Below are positions 44,353-57,839 of a DNA stretch of 64,000 nt, one piece after another. The DNA comes from Platanthera guangdongensis (taxonomy: Eukaryota; Streptophyta; Magnoliopsida; Asparagales; Orchidaceae): the NCBI GenBank assembly GCA_039583875.1, contig CM077162.1, positions 64,787,259 to 64,851,258 on the forward strand, read 5' to 3'. The notes beneath the pieces are model-generated. The model saw nothing but the letters and a program-made list of their open reading frames with translations. It was not told the DNA's origin and made no database searches. Both the position numbers and the translations under genes were made by a program. The stretch's first letter is position 1, and the number at the start of each line of letters is the position of its first letter.

Positions 44353-46119
44353 ATGGCTCCAAGGACAACCGCCGGCCTGGTCACTGGTTGTGAGTTGGTT
44401 CGAACAGGGTTCTCACATGCTTCTGATGAATTCAGAAACATCATTATCATGCTTGAAGAGGCTAGACTCTCATTCATACTAGAGCACCCCTGTAAAATCT
44501 TGGACAAGGAAGTGATGGAGTTCTTCGCAACCGCCAAACTCCGGAATGAAGACTCTCTCATCAAGAGCAAGGTTGCAGGGGCAAAGATCAAGATGTCTGC
44601 AAGCAAACTGACCCAATACTTGCAGCTCACTAGCTCTACGCACGAGGATTATCTGGAGGAATAGGATAAAACCAGGACATTATTATTCTGTGGACTCGCT
44701 CGAGGAACTAGATCGATAAAGCAAAAGGATATGAATGAGGAGGGGAAACTTCTGTCAGACATCATTGGGAAAGTACTCATATGCAAACCGGGCTCTCATG
44801 ACCACATCTCTGCGGACATGTTCAAGATCCTTGTGGCAATTGTCTGCAGAAAGAGATTCAACTGGGGAGCATTGCTTTTTGAGAAGATAAAGGATACTCT
44901 CAGATCTCCTAGCTTTGGCTGAATCCTCAGTCTATATCTCAATTAGTTAAACGGATATAGGTATGACATGAGTAAAGGAGTTCCACTGCATTACTTGAAG
45001 AAAATGGACTCGAGCGTATTTGACAGATGGGAGAGACGCATTGGGCAGGCTGCCGTGGTAGAACAACAAGAAGTATCTCCAGCCGAGGACGGAACTGTGG
45101 CTGATTCCTTAGTAATCCCCAGTGAAATTCCTGATGCACTGACTACAGGAATTGAGGGGGAGTCTCTACCCGCTTCTGCTAACGTCATATCTGGCATCTC
45201 TCAGATAGCTAGAGATGCAGTTGCAGATCTACAAGAAGAAAGTGAAGCTGTGATGGAAAATGAGGCGGCCCTGAATCTGAACGATCTAGGAGCCGGAGGT
45301 GATGTAGAGGAGACTGCTGAGGAAGGTTTGGAAGAAGATGCTGCTGAGAATGATTTCATGGATGATGAGGATGAGGAAGAAGGAAATGTGGGACAGGAAG
45401 CATTGGAGCCTCAGGACATCACTGAAGTTCCATCTGACAAGCACGCTCCTGAGATCATTCCTGAGAACATTGGTGCAACAGTGGAGGGGGAGTCCTCTCA
45501 GCAGAGACTGATTAGTACTTCCGAGAAATATACAGAGGCTGCAAGTATTCCCCCCTTAGAGACTGTGCTCGTGTCCAGCTCTACAAGTGCATCTGCTGAA
45601 GAGCAAGGCCAAGACATGCCTCAGGATCATCCACTACGAGCTGATCTATCCAATCACACCGTAAATGTTATTCAAGGTATCGTGGATGAGCTCAAAGCAT
45701 CTTTTGAGAAAGCTCAAAATAAAATGTTAAAAAGAATTAAGAAATCTGAGAATCTCATGCTCAAGAACGTGGTGGAGATCAATCACAAACTGGATGTGAT
45801 GGAAAAGAAGTTTGAAGACAAGTATACAGCGGTCGGCCAAGCTGTAACTCTTCTTATGGACGGATTAAAAAAGAACACTGATACTCTCGCCGTAGTAAAT
45901 CAGAATGCTCATGTCGTAGCAAATAATATTCAAAAGTTTGATGGCAATATGGTGACTCTTAACAGCAATCAACAAGCCTTGGTTATCGAGTTCTCCAAGA
46001 CTACAAAGCACATTGATGAGTCACTGCATTCTTATGCAAACTCCATTGCAGTCGAAGCCAAAAAGGGGGAGAAAGAATATACAGCTAAGATGGCCGAGCT
46101 GAAAAGAGAATCAGATTGA
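44353..46119 (+). pseudogene. Extra ORF (ORF3, env-like position) of family B
   Basis: One frame of 589 codons from ATG 44353 to TGA 46117-46119, with three stops (44662-44664, 44920-44922, 44944-44946). The N-terminal ~200 codons form a globular-looking region (EFFATAKLRNED ... KIKMSASKLTQYLQL), which recalls the putative plant transposon domain seen in extra ORFs of plant LTR elements. Then comes a very acidic region (45190-45560) and a long helical coiled-coil-like C-terminal part (45660-46110). No signal peptide or membrane span is visible, so an envelope role is not supported. Position between pol and 3' LTR matches the third ORF of Sireviruses. Function unknown. Confidence 0.75.
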
Positions 46120-46412
46120 AGGAGGATGAAGTAAGGAACTAACGGTGGAGTCCGGTATCAAAGAGTATCATCTTGGACACATTCTGGCTACAAGAAAAAG
46201 GGGAAATCAATCGGAACGAAGTATACAGCCAGCATGAGTGGGAGCTGCACAAGACATATGAAGCTAAACGGAACATCTTCTTTAGGACCAACACGGCGGC
46301 AGCTAAAGCTCCTCCTCCAAGATACTATCCAAAGCCCAAGGAGTACGTTGAGAGGCAAAGAAAGAAGTTTTTGGCTCAAAAACATAAGGATGACCTAGCC
46401 AAAGAGCAATAG
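46120..46412 (+). pseudogene. Possible C-terminal extension of ORF3, other frame
   Basis: An open frame of 79 codons (46173-46412) with a basic, aromatic composition (PPPRYYPKPKEYVERQRKKF) lies right after ORF3 in a different frame. Either a frameshift near 46115-46170 cut it from ORF3, or it is a separate small ORF. No known domain recognised. Confidence 0.5.
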
Positions 46413-46640
46413 ACAGAAATTTATAGCTTGTCATTGTCTCATGAACATTTTTATCTTTTATTATTGTTATATAAACGATCTTGGGAATATCTATATATAT
46501 ATGTATATGAATTTATGATTGACTCAAGCTTTGACCTGTTTGCCTCTATTTCCTTGTGTCGTATCTTTAAATTATATATGATGTATATATTATCTGGATG
46601 GTGGTATTCATCTTAGCTAGTGGGATTTTGGCTCCGTCAA
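46413..46640 (+). other. Family B 3' untranslated region
   Basis: AT-rich, no coding potential, with TATATATATG runs near 46491-46508. Nothing else seen. Confidence 0.6.
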
Positions 46641-46652
46641 ATAGGGGGAGAT
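46641..46652 (+). other. Polypurine tract of family B
   Basis: ATAGGGGGAGAT directly before the 3' LTR start. Further GGGGGAG tracts occur upstream inside ORF3 (45155-45163, 45485-45493, 46063-46072), the multiple-tract pattern of Sireviruses. Confidence 0.88.
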
Positions 46653-48322
46653 TGTTGGGTATTGTATCCACAATTACCTGGATTTGACGAAGCCACCTGT
46701 CAAGCTAAGATGAATTCACGATGTATTTGATAAAACCTTTTAAGTTGTGCTTGCAGTTATTCCACGCTAAGTGCACTCCAATGTCAGGGTGCAGTAGGTC
46801 AATATACACGGGTTTGCACGACGTAATCCCTCGTTGAGCAGATCAGTGTGTTGGCCTACGTGCACTCTCTCTATTGGAGTGTACTTATTTTCAAGTACAG
46901 GGCTGTGATCATGCAAGAGTAGACAAGGAGCAAGGATGGGTCAAAGAGCAGCTCATAGGTGGAAAGACGAAAAATCGTCTAAGTGTGAATCGACGAGAAT
47001 CACCAAGTGATTCTCGCCGAATCGTCGAGAATCACCGGCTGATTCTCGCCGTCTCTATCGGCTACATCAAAGCATGCGACTCTAGCACTAAGTCATAATC
47101 GACGAGAATCACCAAGTGATTCTCGCCGATTCGGCGAGAATCACTAGTGATTCTCGCCGAATCGTTGAGAATCACTAGCTGATTCTCGCCGTCTCTATCA
47201 GGCTAAATCAGAGCGTGCAAACAAGTCAACATCGACGAGAATCACCTTTGATTCTCGCCGAATCGACGAGAATCACCTTTGATTCTCACCGATTCGACGA
47301 GAATCACCTTCGATTCTCGCCGATTTTGACTTGGGCGATTTTCTGTAAACCTATGGACCGGACTCAGCCGCTGGCACTATTTTGAACCGGGCTTGGGGTT
47401 TCTTCAGGTGGGACCCATAACGGTCATAAAAGAGTATTTGACTGTATAAATACACGCGTATTTTTGAACAGTACAGCAGCGAAGAAGATTTGAAAAAGCC
47501 GAGCCGCCGACGTGACCTAGATCGCGATACCTCCGCCGCCGCCATCGCCGCTCGTGCTGGTCGATCGCCGGCTGCTAGATCGTGGGTTCTTCCAGATCTC
47601 CCGGCGACAGAAGCTTAGCCAAGCTTAGAGTCTCACGCGTCTAACTAGAGATCCTCTGTCTCTTGATTTGTTGATCAGGAAAACTTTTCCCGTCCGAATC
47701 GATCGAGACGATCGATCCTAGTTTGGCCGTTGGAAGACCTTGCTAGCTTTGCTACGAAGTTTGAATCTCCAAAGTACAGCAGCCGCACTCCGTTGTCGCC
47801 GCCGTTCCCGAGAATCTAGCCGCCGCCCTTCTTGCCGCCGCCGGTTCCGGGGAGATTCTCTCCAAGTGAGATCTAGGGTTGTGGACTCTTCGATTACTTC
47901 AAGAACACGTCATCCAACGAAGAGGGACACCCTAGTCTCCAAAAGTTGTTTGTATTTCTTGTACATTCTTGTTTCATATTTGTTGTAAAGGAACGTTGGT
48001 TCCTAGTTGTAAGGGTTGGGTGCAACCCGTGGTGTGGGAGTGTTGACTCCTACGTGTGGAAGGGATCCTTCCGATAGTGCAAGGATTGGATTTCAATCCT
48101 GTTGGTGAAGAGACCGAGTCGTCCCTTGTTGGGAGATAGGTCGAAGGGGGAAAGTGGATGTACCCAAATCGGGGAACCACTATAAATAGCTTGTGTACTC
48201 TATTTGCTGTGCTGTTTTATTTTCGTGTGCAGGTACAATTTTAATTCCGCAAAAACGCTGCACGTCACATATTCCCCCCCCCCCCCCATAGGTGAAGGTA
48301 GTTGACACTAGGTGGACTTTCA
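46653..48322 (+). repeat. 3' LTR of family B (1670 bp)
   Basis: Same ends and parts as the 5' LTR; 41 bp longer because palindrome modules differ (first block lost one unit, third block has three units instead of one). The hairpin stem carries one change (CACATAT 48266-48272 against ATAGGTG). TATA box at 47445-47452. The sequence after it is CCTCT, the right target duplication. Confidence 0.93.
46990..47330. repeat. Family B palindrome array, 3' LTR
   Basis: Same CGAGAATCAC/GTGATTCTCG units as the 5' LTR in different numbers. The 36-bp perfect palindrome is here in the second block (47128-47163) instead of the first. Last block: three tandem CGACGAGAATCACCTT units. Confidence 0.92.
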
Positions 48323-48676
48323 CCTCTCTATCTATAAAAATTACATCCATTAAACTACTCTACTATGTCTCCTCCAGAACGGATACATCATGCTAAAAAG
48401 CTTGATCATTATTCCATTCTGGCTCCATTTGTTCACTTGGTACTTTGCCTGTTTGTTTAGTGGGATCTGTATGTACTTGCTCAATAGGTTCTGAGTTTAG
48501 TACATGTCTAGCAAGTTTATCAGGTTACTGAGCATTTGCATAAAGACCCTCATCCTATTCTAAAGGATCCATATACTAGTCACTCTCAGATATTTCCTCC
48601 ATCATTACCTCAGTAGCTAAGGAGGATAAGAAAGACTTTGCAACTTCTAAGGAGGCCAGCTTATTTTGTACCCTCT
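48323..48676 (-). pseudogene. family D interior 1: acidic segment after truncated RT
   Basis: The minus strand reads an acidic stretch (LASLEVAKSFLSSLATEVMMEEISESD, 48590-48665) with Leu/Glu spacing suited to a coiled coil. It follows an RT cut off soon after its start. It might be the tail of an ORF3-like gene joined to RT by a deletion; the match is only compositional. Confidence 0.4.
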
Positions 48677-51600
48677 TTATTTAATCCTAAACTCCATTAA
48701 TCTGTGTGAGCATCTATTCAATTGAAGTTTTAAAAATGTTTGATTGTAGCCAATTCCTTGTTTTTGCTTATATCCTTGAGCAACCTGTCTTGTCTTGTTT
48801 CTTACTATCACTCCATCAATATCCTTTTTATTCCTGAATACCCATTTAGTTCCTATAATTGGGAAACTTCTTGGTCTCTCCACTAGTTCACAAACTATAT
48901 ATCTTTCAAACTGTGGAAGCTCTTCCTGTATAGCTACAATCTAGTGTGGATCAGTGTCAGCTTCTTCAAATTTCTTAGGTTCAAACTATGATAGGAAGCA
49001 TTGCAACATCACTCCAGTGGATAGTTTTTTTCTAGTTTTTACCCCTTGATTCACATTTTCAATAACTTGTGATGGAGGATGATCCCTTAGAATTGACCTA
49101 TCTGGATAAATTCTTGTTTGAGCAATCAGATCATAATATTTTTGTTCTTCTATTTCATCTTCATGAGGTAATTAAACTTCATAATTATTAACCCGTTCAG
49201 TAATTATTTGATTAACATGTCCTTTTGTAGGCACTTTATAATCTGAATTTTTTGTAGCATCTTATGGTTGATGATTATACTTTTCTAATGAATTTTCTAT
49301 ATTCTCCTCAATCTTCAACTCTTTAAAACATTCACTATAGAAATCTGTTCCTGCAATAAATTTATGGTGGAAGTTTCTTCCACCTTCGAAAAAGCATGAG
49401 CTTCATGAAATACTACATGTATGGATTCTTCAATTTTAAGAGTCCTTTTATTATAACACCTATAGGATTTGCTTGAAAAAGAACATTCTAAAAATATTCC
49501 AACATCAGCCTTCTTATCAAATTTGGCTAGATAGCTTTTTTAATGATTAAGAATGTAACAAACACAGCCAAATCTTCTGAAATAAGAAACTATAGGCGGC
49601 TTACCTTTCAAAAGCTCATAAGGAGTCTTTGGTTTGATCTTGTGAATAAGGATTCTATTAAGAACACAATTAGCAGTATTGACTACTTTAGCCAAAAAGG
49701 ACCTAGGCAGGTTCGACAGTACTAATAAGGTTATTCTAGCTTCAATAAGTGTTTTATTTTTTTTTCTTTCAACCACTCCATTTTCTTTCAGCCACTTTAT
49801 TTTGTTGAGGAATTCAAAGATACTTTATTTTCAAATTCAAATTTAGCATGTTTAATGAATCTTGAGAAATTTGTGAAAGTTTCAGACTTTGCTTTTAAGA
49901 AAAACACACGACTCACCCTTAAGAAATCATCTACTATAACAAAAGTGAAAGACTTACCTTCTAAACTTTGAGTGGTAAGAGGACCAAATTAATCCATATG
50001 TAGTAGGTATAAAATGTTGGATCATGTGGCCAACCTTAGTGTGGGGTGGGGGGGTGAATAAGGTTTTATGCATTAATTAAAAAATTCGAATTATTTTGAT
50101 CCAAAAGAACTAGTTATGGATGTTACCATTGGCGCTATCTTGCTAGCTCGCGGCGGTATGTCACAGACCCCGTTTTCCTAGCCAAATTTAACTTTGGAGA
50201 AATACACCCCCTTCAGAGATCCACCAGAGAGCAACGAGAATGATATACACAGAAATAACAACATAGATAACTTTATACAAATAAGATCAAAAAGTGTTTT
50301 ACAATTACAAAAGTGTGATCTTTTCAACGACGGAGATCGGGGGTGGTGAAAGAATAAACTCTTTTGGTTTTCTATAATGACCCACTATACGGACCAGTTG
50401 GCTCTCTCCCTTTCCCTCCAAGAAAGGTCTTTGAGCTGACACTTCACTTTCATGCAAGGAAGTGTCTTAGAGCCATGCTAGATCCCCGATCTAGACGTCC
50501 CTTCCCTGGGATGATTTCTCTCGGAATCCTCCTCGGATTCCGATGACATTCACCGGTCGATTTTCCTCACCATAAGAATAGGGAAAATAGAAACAATACA
50601 ATGAGTATAAAACATTAAAGAAGAGTTTTATTGAATCTCCCTCAAGACAATTTCTCTATTGAGTGATCCGTTATCAGTGCTTGAGATCTTCGTGTGGATG
50701 CGACCGATCAACTCCTCATAGTCGTTGGTGACCTTGGCTTGCTGGAGTTCTTCATGCGTGAATGGGAGGGAGGCAGTTTTCTCTTCCATCGATGGAGATG
50801 GTAGAATGGAGCACAAAGGTGGATACCGAACCCTAGGAATGGAAGTTCTGAGTCTCTAATAATCTGCCTCTTAGGAAATCAGAAAGCGAGATGCCTTTTA
50901 TAAGTCTTTGTAAAAACAGGCTACCACTGGTGGTAAGACTAGTTCCCGATAATAGGTCGACACGCTTGATGCTGACAGCTATCCTGCAAATTTGCAAAAA
51001 TATTCAAAAAGAATATTTTCCACTTTTTGTGCTAGCGTGGAACGGTAAGTATTCATTGCCTAGCGGTACTCCAGTCATCTCGCCAAATCCATCTCAACGA
51101 TCGTTGAGTGGGCTAGTGATGCGTGGTAGGAAGATAGCGCTTCGTGATAGCATCCCGAGCGCCTGGCTGAAATAAATCCTCATTTTAGCGCGTGCGAGCA
51201 CAGCGCAGTAGCAACCCGAATGCCATGTCAAATTGATTCAGGCTACCACCTGTCGGTAACTACTACCGCTCTGCGGTAGGTGCCAGAGCAAATTTTTCTA
51301 ATTTCGCCTGAACCTGTAACCTGCACACGCTACCAAACACAAGATGTGAACAAATAAAACCCGAGATTTGATATTGTCACACTAAGGATATGTGAACTAA
51401 CGTCTCCAACATAAAATTCTTCGGGAATCATTCTTACCAATTGGTTTAAATGAAGATTTTTCTAGTTTACCTTGCTGGCAAGCTTTACATGGATTAACTT
51501 TTCTATACTTAACTTCTGGTAAGCCTCATACTAACTCATCCTTTAAAATCCTTGCTATGGTCTTGTGGTTTAGATGACTAAGCCTCCTATGCCAAAGCTC

Positions 51601-51720
51601 ATTCCTATCTACTTTAGTATTAAATAGGCATACTTCATTGTTAGATGTACTAAAATCAACAATATATATATTGCCTTTTCTAGAACCAAGTGAACACAAC
51701 CTTGTATTCATCATCACACA
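48677..51720 (-). pseudogene. family D interior 1: GAG-pre-integrase, integrase, start of RT
   Basis: Minus strand from 51717: LWHRRLSHLNHKTIARIL (HH of the zinc site), then CKACQQGKL near 51470-51490. The frame is then split by a solo LTR (50015-51411). Integrase continues at 50009-49540 with a core lacking clear first Asp boxes, then VERKKNKTLIEA (Glu region, 49735-49776) and the YFRRFGCVCY end. RT starts at about 48883 (GTKWVFRNKKDIDGVIVRNK) but stops after YNQTF near 48740. Stops throughout. Confidence 0.78.
50015..51411 (-). mobile_element. Solo copia LTR (1397 bp) with TSD TAAAA
   Basis: Plus strand TGTTGGATCATG to GTCTCCAACA (7-bp terminal inverted repeat), flanked by TAAAA at 50010-50014 and 51412-51416. 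Orientation is from the C-rich hairpin near the left end: ACCTTA (50033-50038) pairs with TAAGGT (50059-50064) on the minus strand, as at the 3' end of other copia LTRs. GACTTATAAAAGG (minus, 50893-50905) may be the TATA box. GCGGTA/TACCGC boxes at 51256-51290 and 50152-50158. Confidence 0.87.
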
Positions 51721-53982
51721 ACTGACTAATGCTAATCATATTATGTTGAAGTCTTTCAACATAAGCTACTTTAGCAAATGTGATATCTCCAATTTTGATC
51801 ATACCATAACCTTTGGTCTGACCATAATTAGAACCACCAAACACTACCTTGGGACCATTTTTGGCCTTGAAATTAACCAGCATTTCTTTTCATCTAGTCA
51901 TAAGTATAGAGCATCCACTGTCCAAATACTATAGCTGGTTTGTGGAAGGACTGCCTTTTTCCTGCACATAAGATTAAATATTAGTTGGGATCCAGGTTAC
52001 CTTAGACTCGTTCCTTCTTTTTCCATTATAAGGAGTGGTGAAAGTCTATGATGGCCTTTCATAATACCCCTTGGGATAATAGAGTGTTGGTTTATTAAAC
52101 CAGAAACTTCCAGTTTTATGTCCTTTAACAAAGCAATATGACAAACATCCTTTACAGAGTAATTTTGATAAGAATAATTACTTTCTAGGGATATACGTCG
52201 AGTTGAAGTCAACGCAACATTTGGAATGCGTCGATTTGAAGTCGACGTTTCACTGAAGTTACGTCGATATAAAGTCGACACTTGTTCCTGACTTATTGAA
52301 ACTATTTATTTTTGTTTCTTGTTTATTATTGGTTGTTTATCTACAACACTATTTTCTTTGAATTTACTCTTATCTTTATTAAAACTTGATGGTCTTTCTA
52401 GATAATCGTAATGAACTTTTTTAGATGGTACTTCCATTACTTTGATAAATGATACAAGATTTTTCCAAGCTAGTATATTATGAATTGTTATTATCCCGTG
52501 AGGTTATGCTCCTAATCACAAGTGATCAAACTTTTTCTTAAGGTTTTCAAAAATATTCTTAAGTTGATGACCCTTCCATTTAAGGAGTCTTCAAAGAATT
52601 TTGCTTTTGATAATTCTTCTTTTAATAAAGAGTTTTTTCAGTTAACTTACTCACTTGTTCCTTCAGGTTATCGATCTTAATTTTGAAAAGCATATTATGT
52701 TGTCTTTTTCATTATCATCAGGATAATATTTATATATTTTCAATTTCTACCTTAATTATTTAATTTCCTTTTCAGATTCTATTTGATCCATACTAAATTC
52801 TTTAAAGCATGCGTTAAATTCTTTTGAGGATAAATTTATATTATCAAAATAATCAATTACCTAATTTGTCTCATGATTTGATTCGATCTCTAGAGCCATG
52901 AGACACGTTTCTTCAGCAGCAGTTTCTTCTTCATTATCTGATGAAGAACTTGATTCAGAACTTATATCACTCCACGTTTTAGTAATAAAACATTTCTCCT
53001 TTTTCTTATCCTATTTCTTCAGGTATTTCTTTTTTTGATCCTTAGCACTTGATCTTTTCGTGTTGATTTGGATATTAAAGTGCTATATGTCCAGGCTTTC
53101 TACATTAAAAATAAATTATCTCCTTATTAGGAGTTTTATCAAATTTTGGTCTATTCATATTTCTATCTCATTTTCTAAAATTTTCTGTCTTGACCCATTT
53201 CCTGACTCTTCTTGCCAGAAGATTGAATATCACTTGTTCTGATATGGATGGTTCATTTTCAATAACTTTAAAAGCAACTGATTTATCTCTAGATGTTGAG
53301 TCATTATTCTTTGCATCTATTTAAGCTCTACCTTTCAGAAGTTGTTCATATGATTTTAACTTTCCTAGCAAAGCATCTGTTGTAATTTCTTTATGAAACC
53401 TTGCTTTTTTGATGTCCCAAATTCTAGAATCTCATGTACTTGGGAAGCACATGAGTAATTTATCATTTATCACAGTAAGAGATATATCTTTATTCAATCC
53501 CTTCAACTCATTCATTATCATGTTGAATCTGTCACACATTCTGCTACAGATTCATTAGCATTCTTTTGAAAATTCTTATAATGAGAAATTAAGAGTGATC
53601 TTCTTTCCTTTCTTTCATCAGAACTGCCATCTACAATTTTTGATAGTGATTCACATATCTCTTTTTCTTATTAACATTCTACAACCTTTTAAAATACATC
53701 ATCTGACATAGTTGAGACTAATATTTTCATTGCCTTAGAATCCCAGTCTTTTATTCTCTTATATTCATCATTCCATTCACATCTTGGTACTAATTTTGTT
53801 ATGATATTTCTTTCAGCATCATGTTTATAAAGCATTGGTGGCCCTATCAAAATTGACCCATAAATACCTTCATCAATAGAATTCATGTATAATCTTATTC
53901 TGTTTTTCTAGAGTGTAAACTTTTCAAGATTACGCATTGGAGGCTTTGTTGTTGTAAATCCTTTGAATGTATTAAAAGACAT
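51721..53982 (-). pseudogene. family D interior 1: gag and protease remnant
   Basis: Minus ATG at 53982 (MSFNTFKGFTTTKPP). The gag domain pieces, including the 53886-53689 block, are in changing frames; a coiled-coil region follows at about 52800-52560, then a Thr-Ser-Thr-Arg-Arg repeat encoded by CGTCGA boxes (52197-52281), a degraded knuckle (CH...GHKTGSFW region, about 52100-52150) and protease (51883-51680: KNGPKVVFGGSNYGQTKGYGM, LQHNMISISQL). Aligns along its length with interior 2 gag. No functional product. Confidence 0.77.
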
Positions 53983-54108
53983 TTTGCTTTTGAAATTAAA
54001 ATAATATATATATATAACTACTCTGATTTTATAATGTGGAGTTAACCTTTTATTGATCAATCTATTCTAGGTTATCCAATTCTTGAATGACCTCCATCTA
54101 ATACTAAT

Positions 54109-55642
<1,534 letters not shown>

Positions 55643-57001
55643 CTCAGGGCCATGGACATAAGACCATTTCAGCGTGCGTGCATCACCAGTCACTTTGGTT
55701 TGCAATGAGAAATATATCCCCGCGGTCAAGCTCTGACATGAGCGATGATGCCTTGGATCTGTCTGTGTCTGATTCATGGGTTGAAGGTTTCGCGAGGATG
55801 CCTAGACGGCGATGTATGTGGTTGAGGGCTTATGCAATTATTTCGAAAATTTCATGATGACTGCGAACTCTCATGACATGGAGCAATATTCTGCTCCCTT
55901 GTCTTGATGTCACAGGAGGACCAATAGGCTTGTTATTACTTGAAGATGTGGAAGGTTATGGTGTCTGTTCGCATATTATAACTTAGAGCGATTTGGTGCC
56001 CCATCCTTTTAGGAGCTAGGATGGAGCTTCTGGAGGCCAAAGCCGTCGATGGCGTCCGTGTCTTGGGATGTTGTATTGGTGTGAGCTTTCACATTTTCAG
56101 AATGACAGGAGTCTTATGGACTTGGAGCAGAACGAGGTCAGACAGTTGAGCGGACCATGAGGTGATGGATACGAAGGTAGGCTCATTGTGGATACGCGCC
56201 TTTGAACTATGCCTTTTATTTGGCTGGGGATTCGCGTGTCATGAAGGCTATTGGGACATTCCATCCCCTAAGTAGGTGTTGTCTTGAAAGGTGGTGTTGC
56301 CGACGGGGGAGAAGTTGATTGCGCTCGTACTGCATGTAAGCTTGCTATTGTCGTTGGCGTATTTCCCTTTGCCCTTTACTTTGCTTAGTTGCGCGGGCTT
56401 ATACGTGCCATGTTGACCTTATGACACCCTAAGGGTGATGTCCTTTTACGGTGAAGGCCCCGTCGTCATCATCACACAGGGAATCTTAGCAATTGCCAAT
56501 TAATTCTTTACTCTTGTCTGTGCTGTGATAGTTTGGTGTCGTGACATGTGTTACAGCGGCCGGAGAGCATCTAGTGCTCTTATATTCTCTATTTGTTGGG
56601 CGCTATTGCAAACAGTCATCGTCGAGCATTAGTTACAAGGGCTTGTTGTTTAAGTTTTATGGGTATGACACTTTCCCCTTGTATTGGTAGTGTGGTTAGA
56701 CTCAGAGATCTATTCATTTTGGGAGATAACAATAAACCTTAGCTTGTACGTGCTTTGAGAGTGCCTGAGATTGGCCGAGAGACTTTGATTGATTTTGCTT
56801 GTGGAGGATCGGAGTTCATCCGTATGGTAGTGGTGAAGAGCCTCCATTCCGTCGCTCTTCAAGAGGAACTGAGTCTGTCTGTATGGACGTGAAATAGTTG
56901 AAGACCTTTGCCCGATTGTGTTTTGGGAGAACCGAGGTTTTCTCGAGTAGAGCTGATGAAGAAACTTTGTTTTGGGAGAACTGAAGGGAGCTATTCCACC
57001 C
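55643..57001. other. Unassigned segment
   Basis: About 1.36 kb between the family D LTR and the Tat-type pol. GC content and lack of stops are unremarkable; no coding domain, terminal repeat or array is visible. The right part (56640-57001) has GTTTTGGGAGAAC phrases repeated twice (about 56921 and 56971). Could be LTR or 3' sequence of the Tat element or of an older gypsy element. Confidence 0.4.
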
Positions 57002-57600
57002 AACTTCCCCTCAAGTTCTCCACTTTTTTCTTGAGGAGATTCACGATAATCTTGTTTGCCACTTCCACCTGCCCGTTGCTATAAGGATGATGAACCGAGG
57101 CAAAATGGATGTATATTCCCAGCCGGATACATAAATCTACGAATTCCCTGTTAGCGAATTGTTGTCCATTGTCAGTGATAATGGCCAGCGGAAGCCCATG
57201 CCTGCAGATGATCTCTCCCCATATGAAATTTTGACCACTTGCGACGTCACCTTAGCCAATGCCTTCACCTCCAGCCACTTTGAAAAGTAATCAGCCATGA
57301 CCAGCAGAAACTTCCTTTGTCCACTAGCTTGGGGAAAAGGATCCACCAAATCTAGCTCCCATGTCGCGAAGGGCCAGGGAGCTGTGATTGTGCGTAGTCT
57401 TTGGGCATTTAGGAGTTGGAGTGGGGCAAACTCCTGGCACTTTTGGCATCTTTTCGTGAATTCTTCTGCATCCTTCCTGAGGGTAGGCCAGAAGTAGCCT
57501 TGCCTCAACACTCTTCCCTCCAAGGTTCGACTCCCCGAATGACTCTCACACTCTCCCAAATAAATTTCTTCTAGGACCCTTGCAACCTCCCCCTCAGATA
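57002..57600 (-). pseudogene. Tat-type integrase, truncated
   Basis: Minus strand: a zinc-binding region ending RCQKCQEF (about 57440-57465), then the core with WELDLVDPFP (first Asp, about 57355), YFSKWLEVKAL and, after a frame change, the second-Asp region (SLTMDNN, about 57150-57170) and VHHPYSNGQVEVANK with Glu (about 57055-57095). It ends at 57002 before the C-terminal domain. Confidence 0.82.
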
Positions 57601-57839
57601 CGCATCGAGCCAGAAAACCTGATAGCGTCTTACGGTATAATGCCCCATCCTTTAGCAGGTAGTATGCTAATTTATACCTGACTGCTTCTTATTGAGATCC
57701 TTCTCAGGAAGTTGCCCCGAGGACAAAAAGATGATGAAGGGGTCCATCCAAGACCCTTGTTGGTCTATCTTCATTAATTCTCCTCCTTCTATGGACGGCC
57801 TGAAGAGTTCCGTCACCATTCCTCCGGCCTAAGGGCCGT

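Larger units (their letters stand above)
40011..48322 (+). mobile_element. Non-autonomous copia family B, near-complete, TSD CCTCT
   Basis: 8312 bp with two LTRs (40011-41639, 46653-48322), primer site, gag, an extra ORF and a polypurine tract, flanked by CCTCT at 40006-40010 and 48323-48327. Pol is absent except for a protease scrap at 43325-43372. LTRs differ by few substitutions by eye but by several repeat modules, so insertion is recent relative to everything around it. Leader, gag start and knuckle place it beside family A (Sirevirus-type). It must have used enzymes from another copia. Confidence 0.92.
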
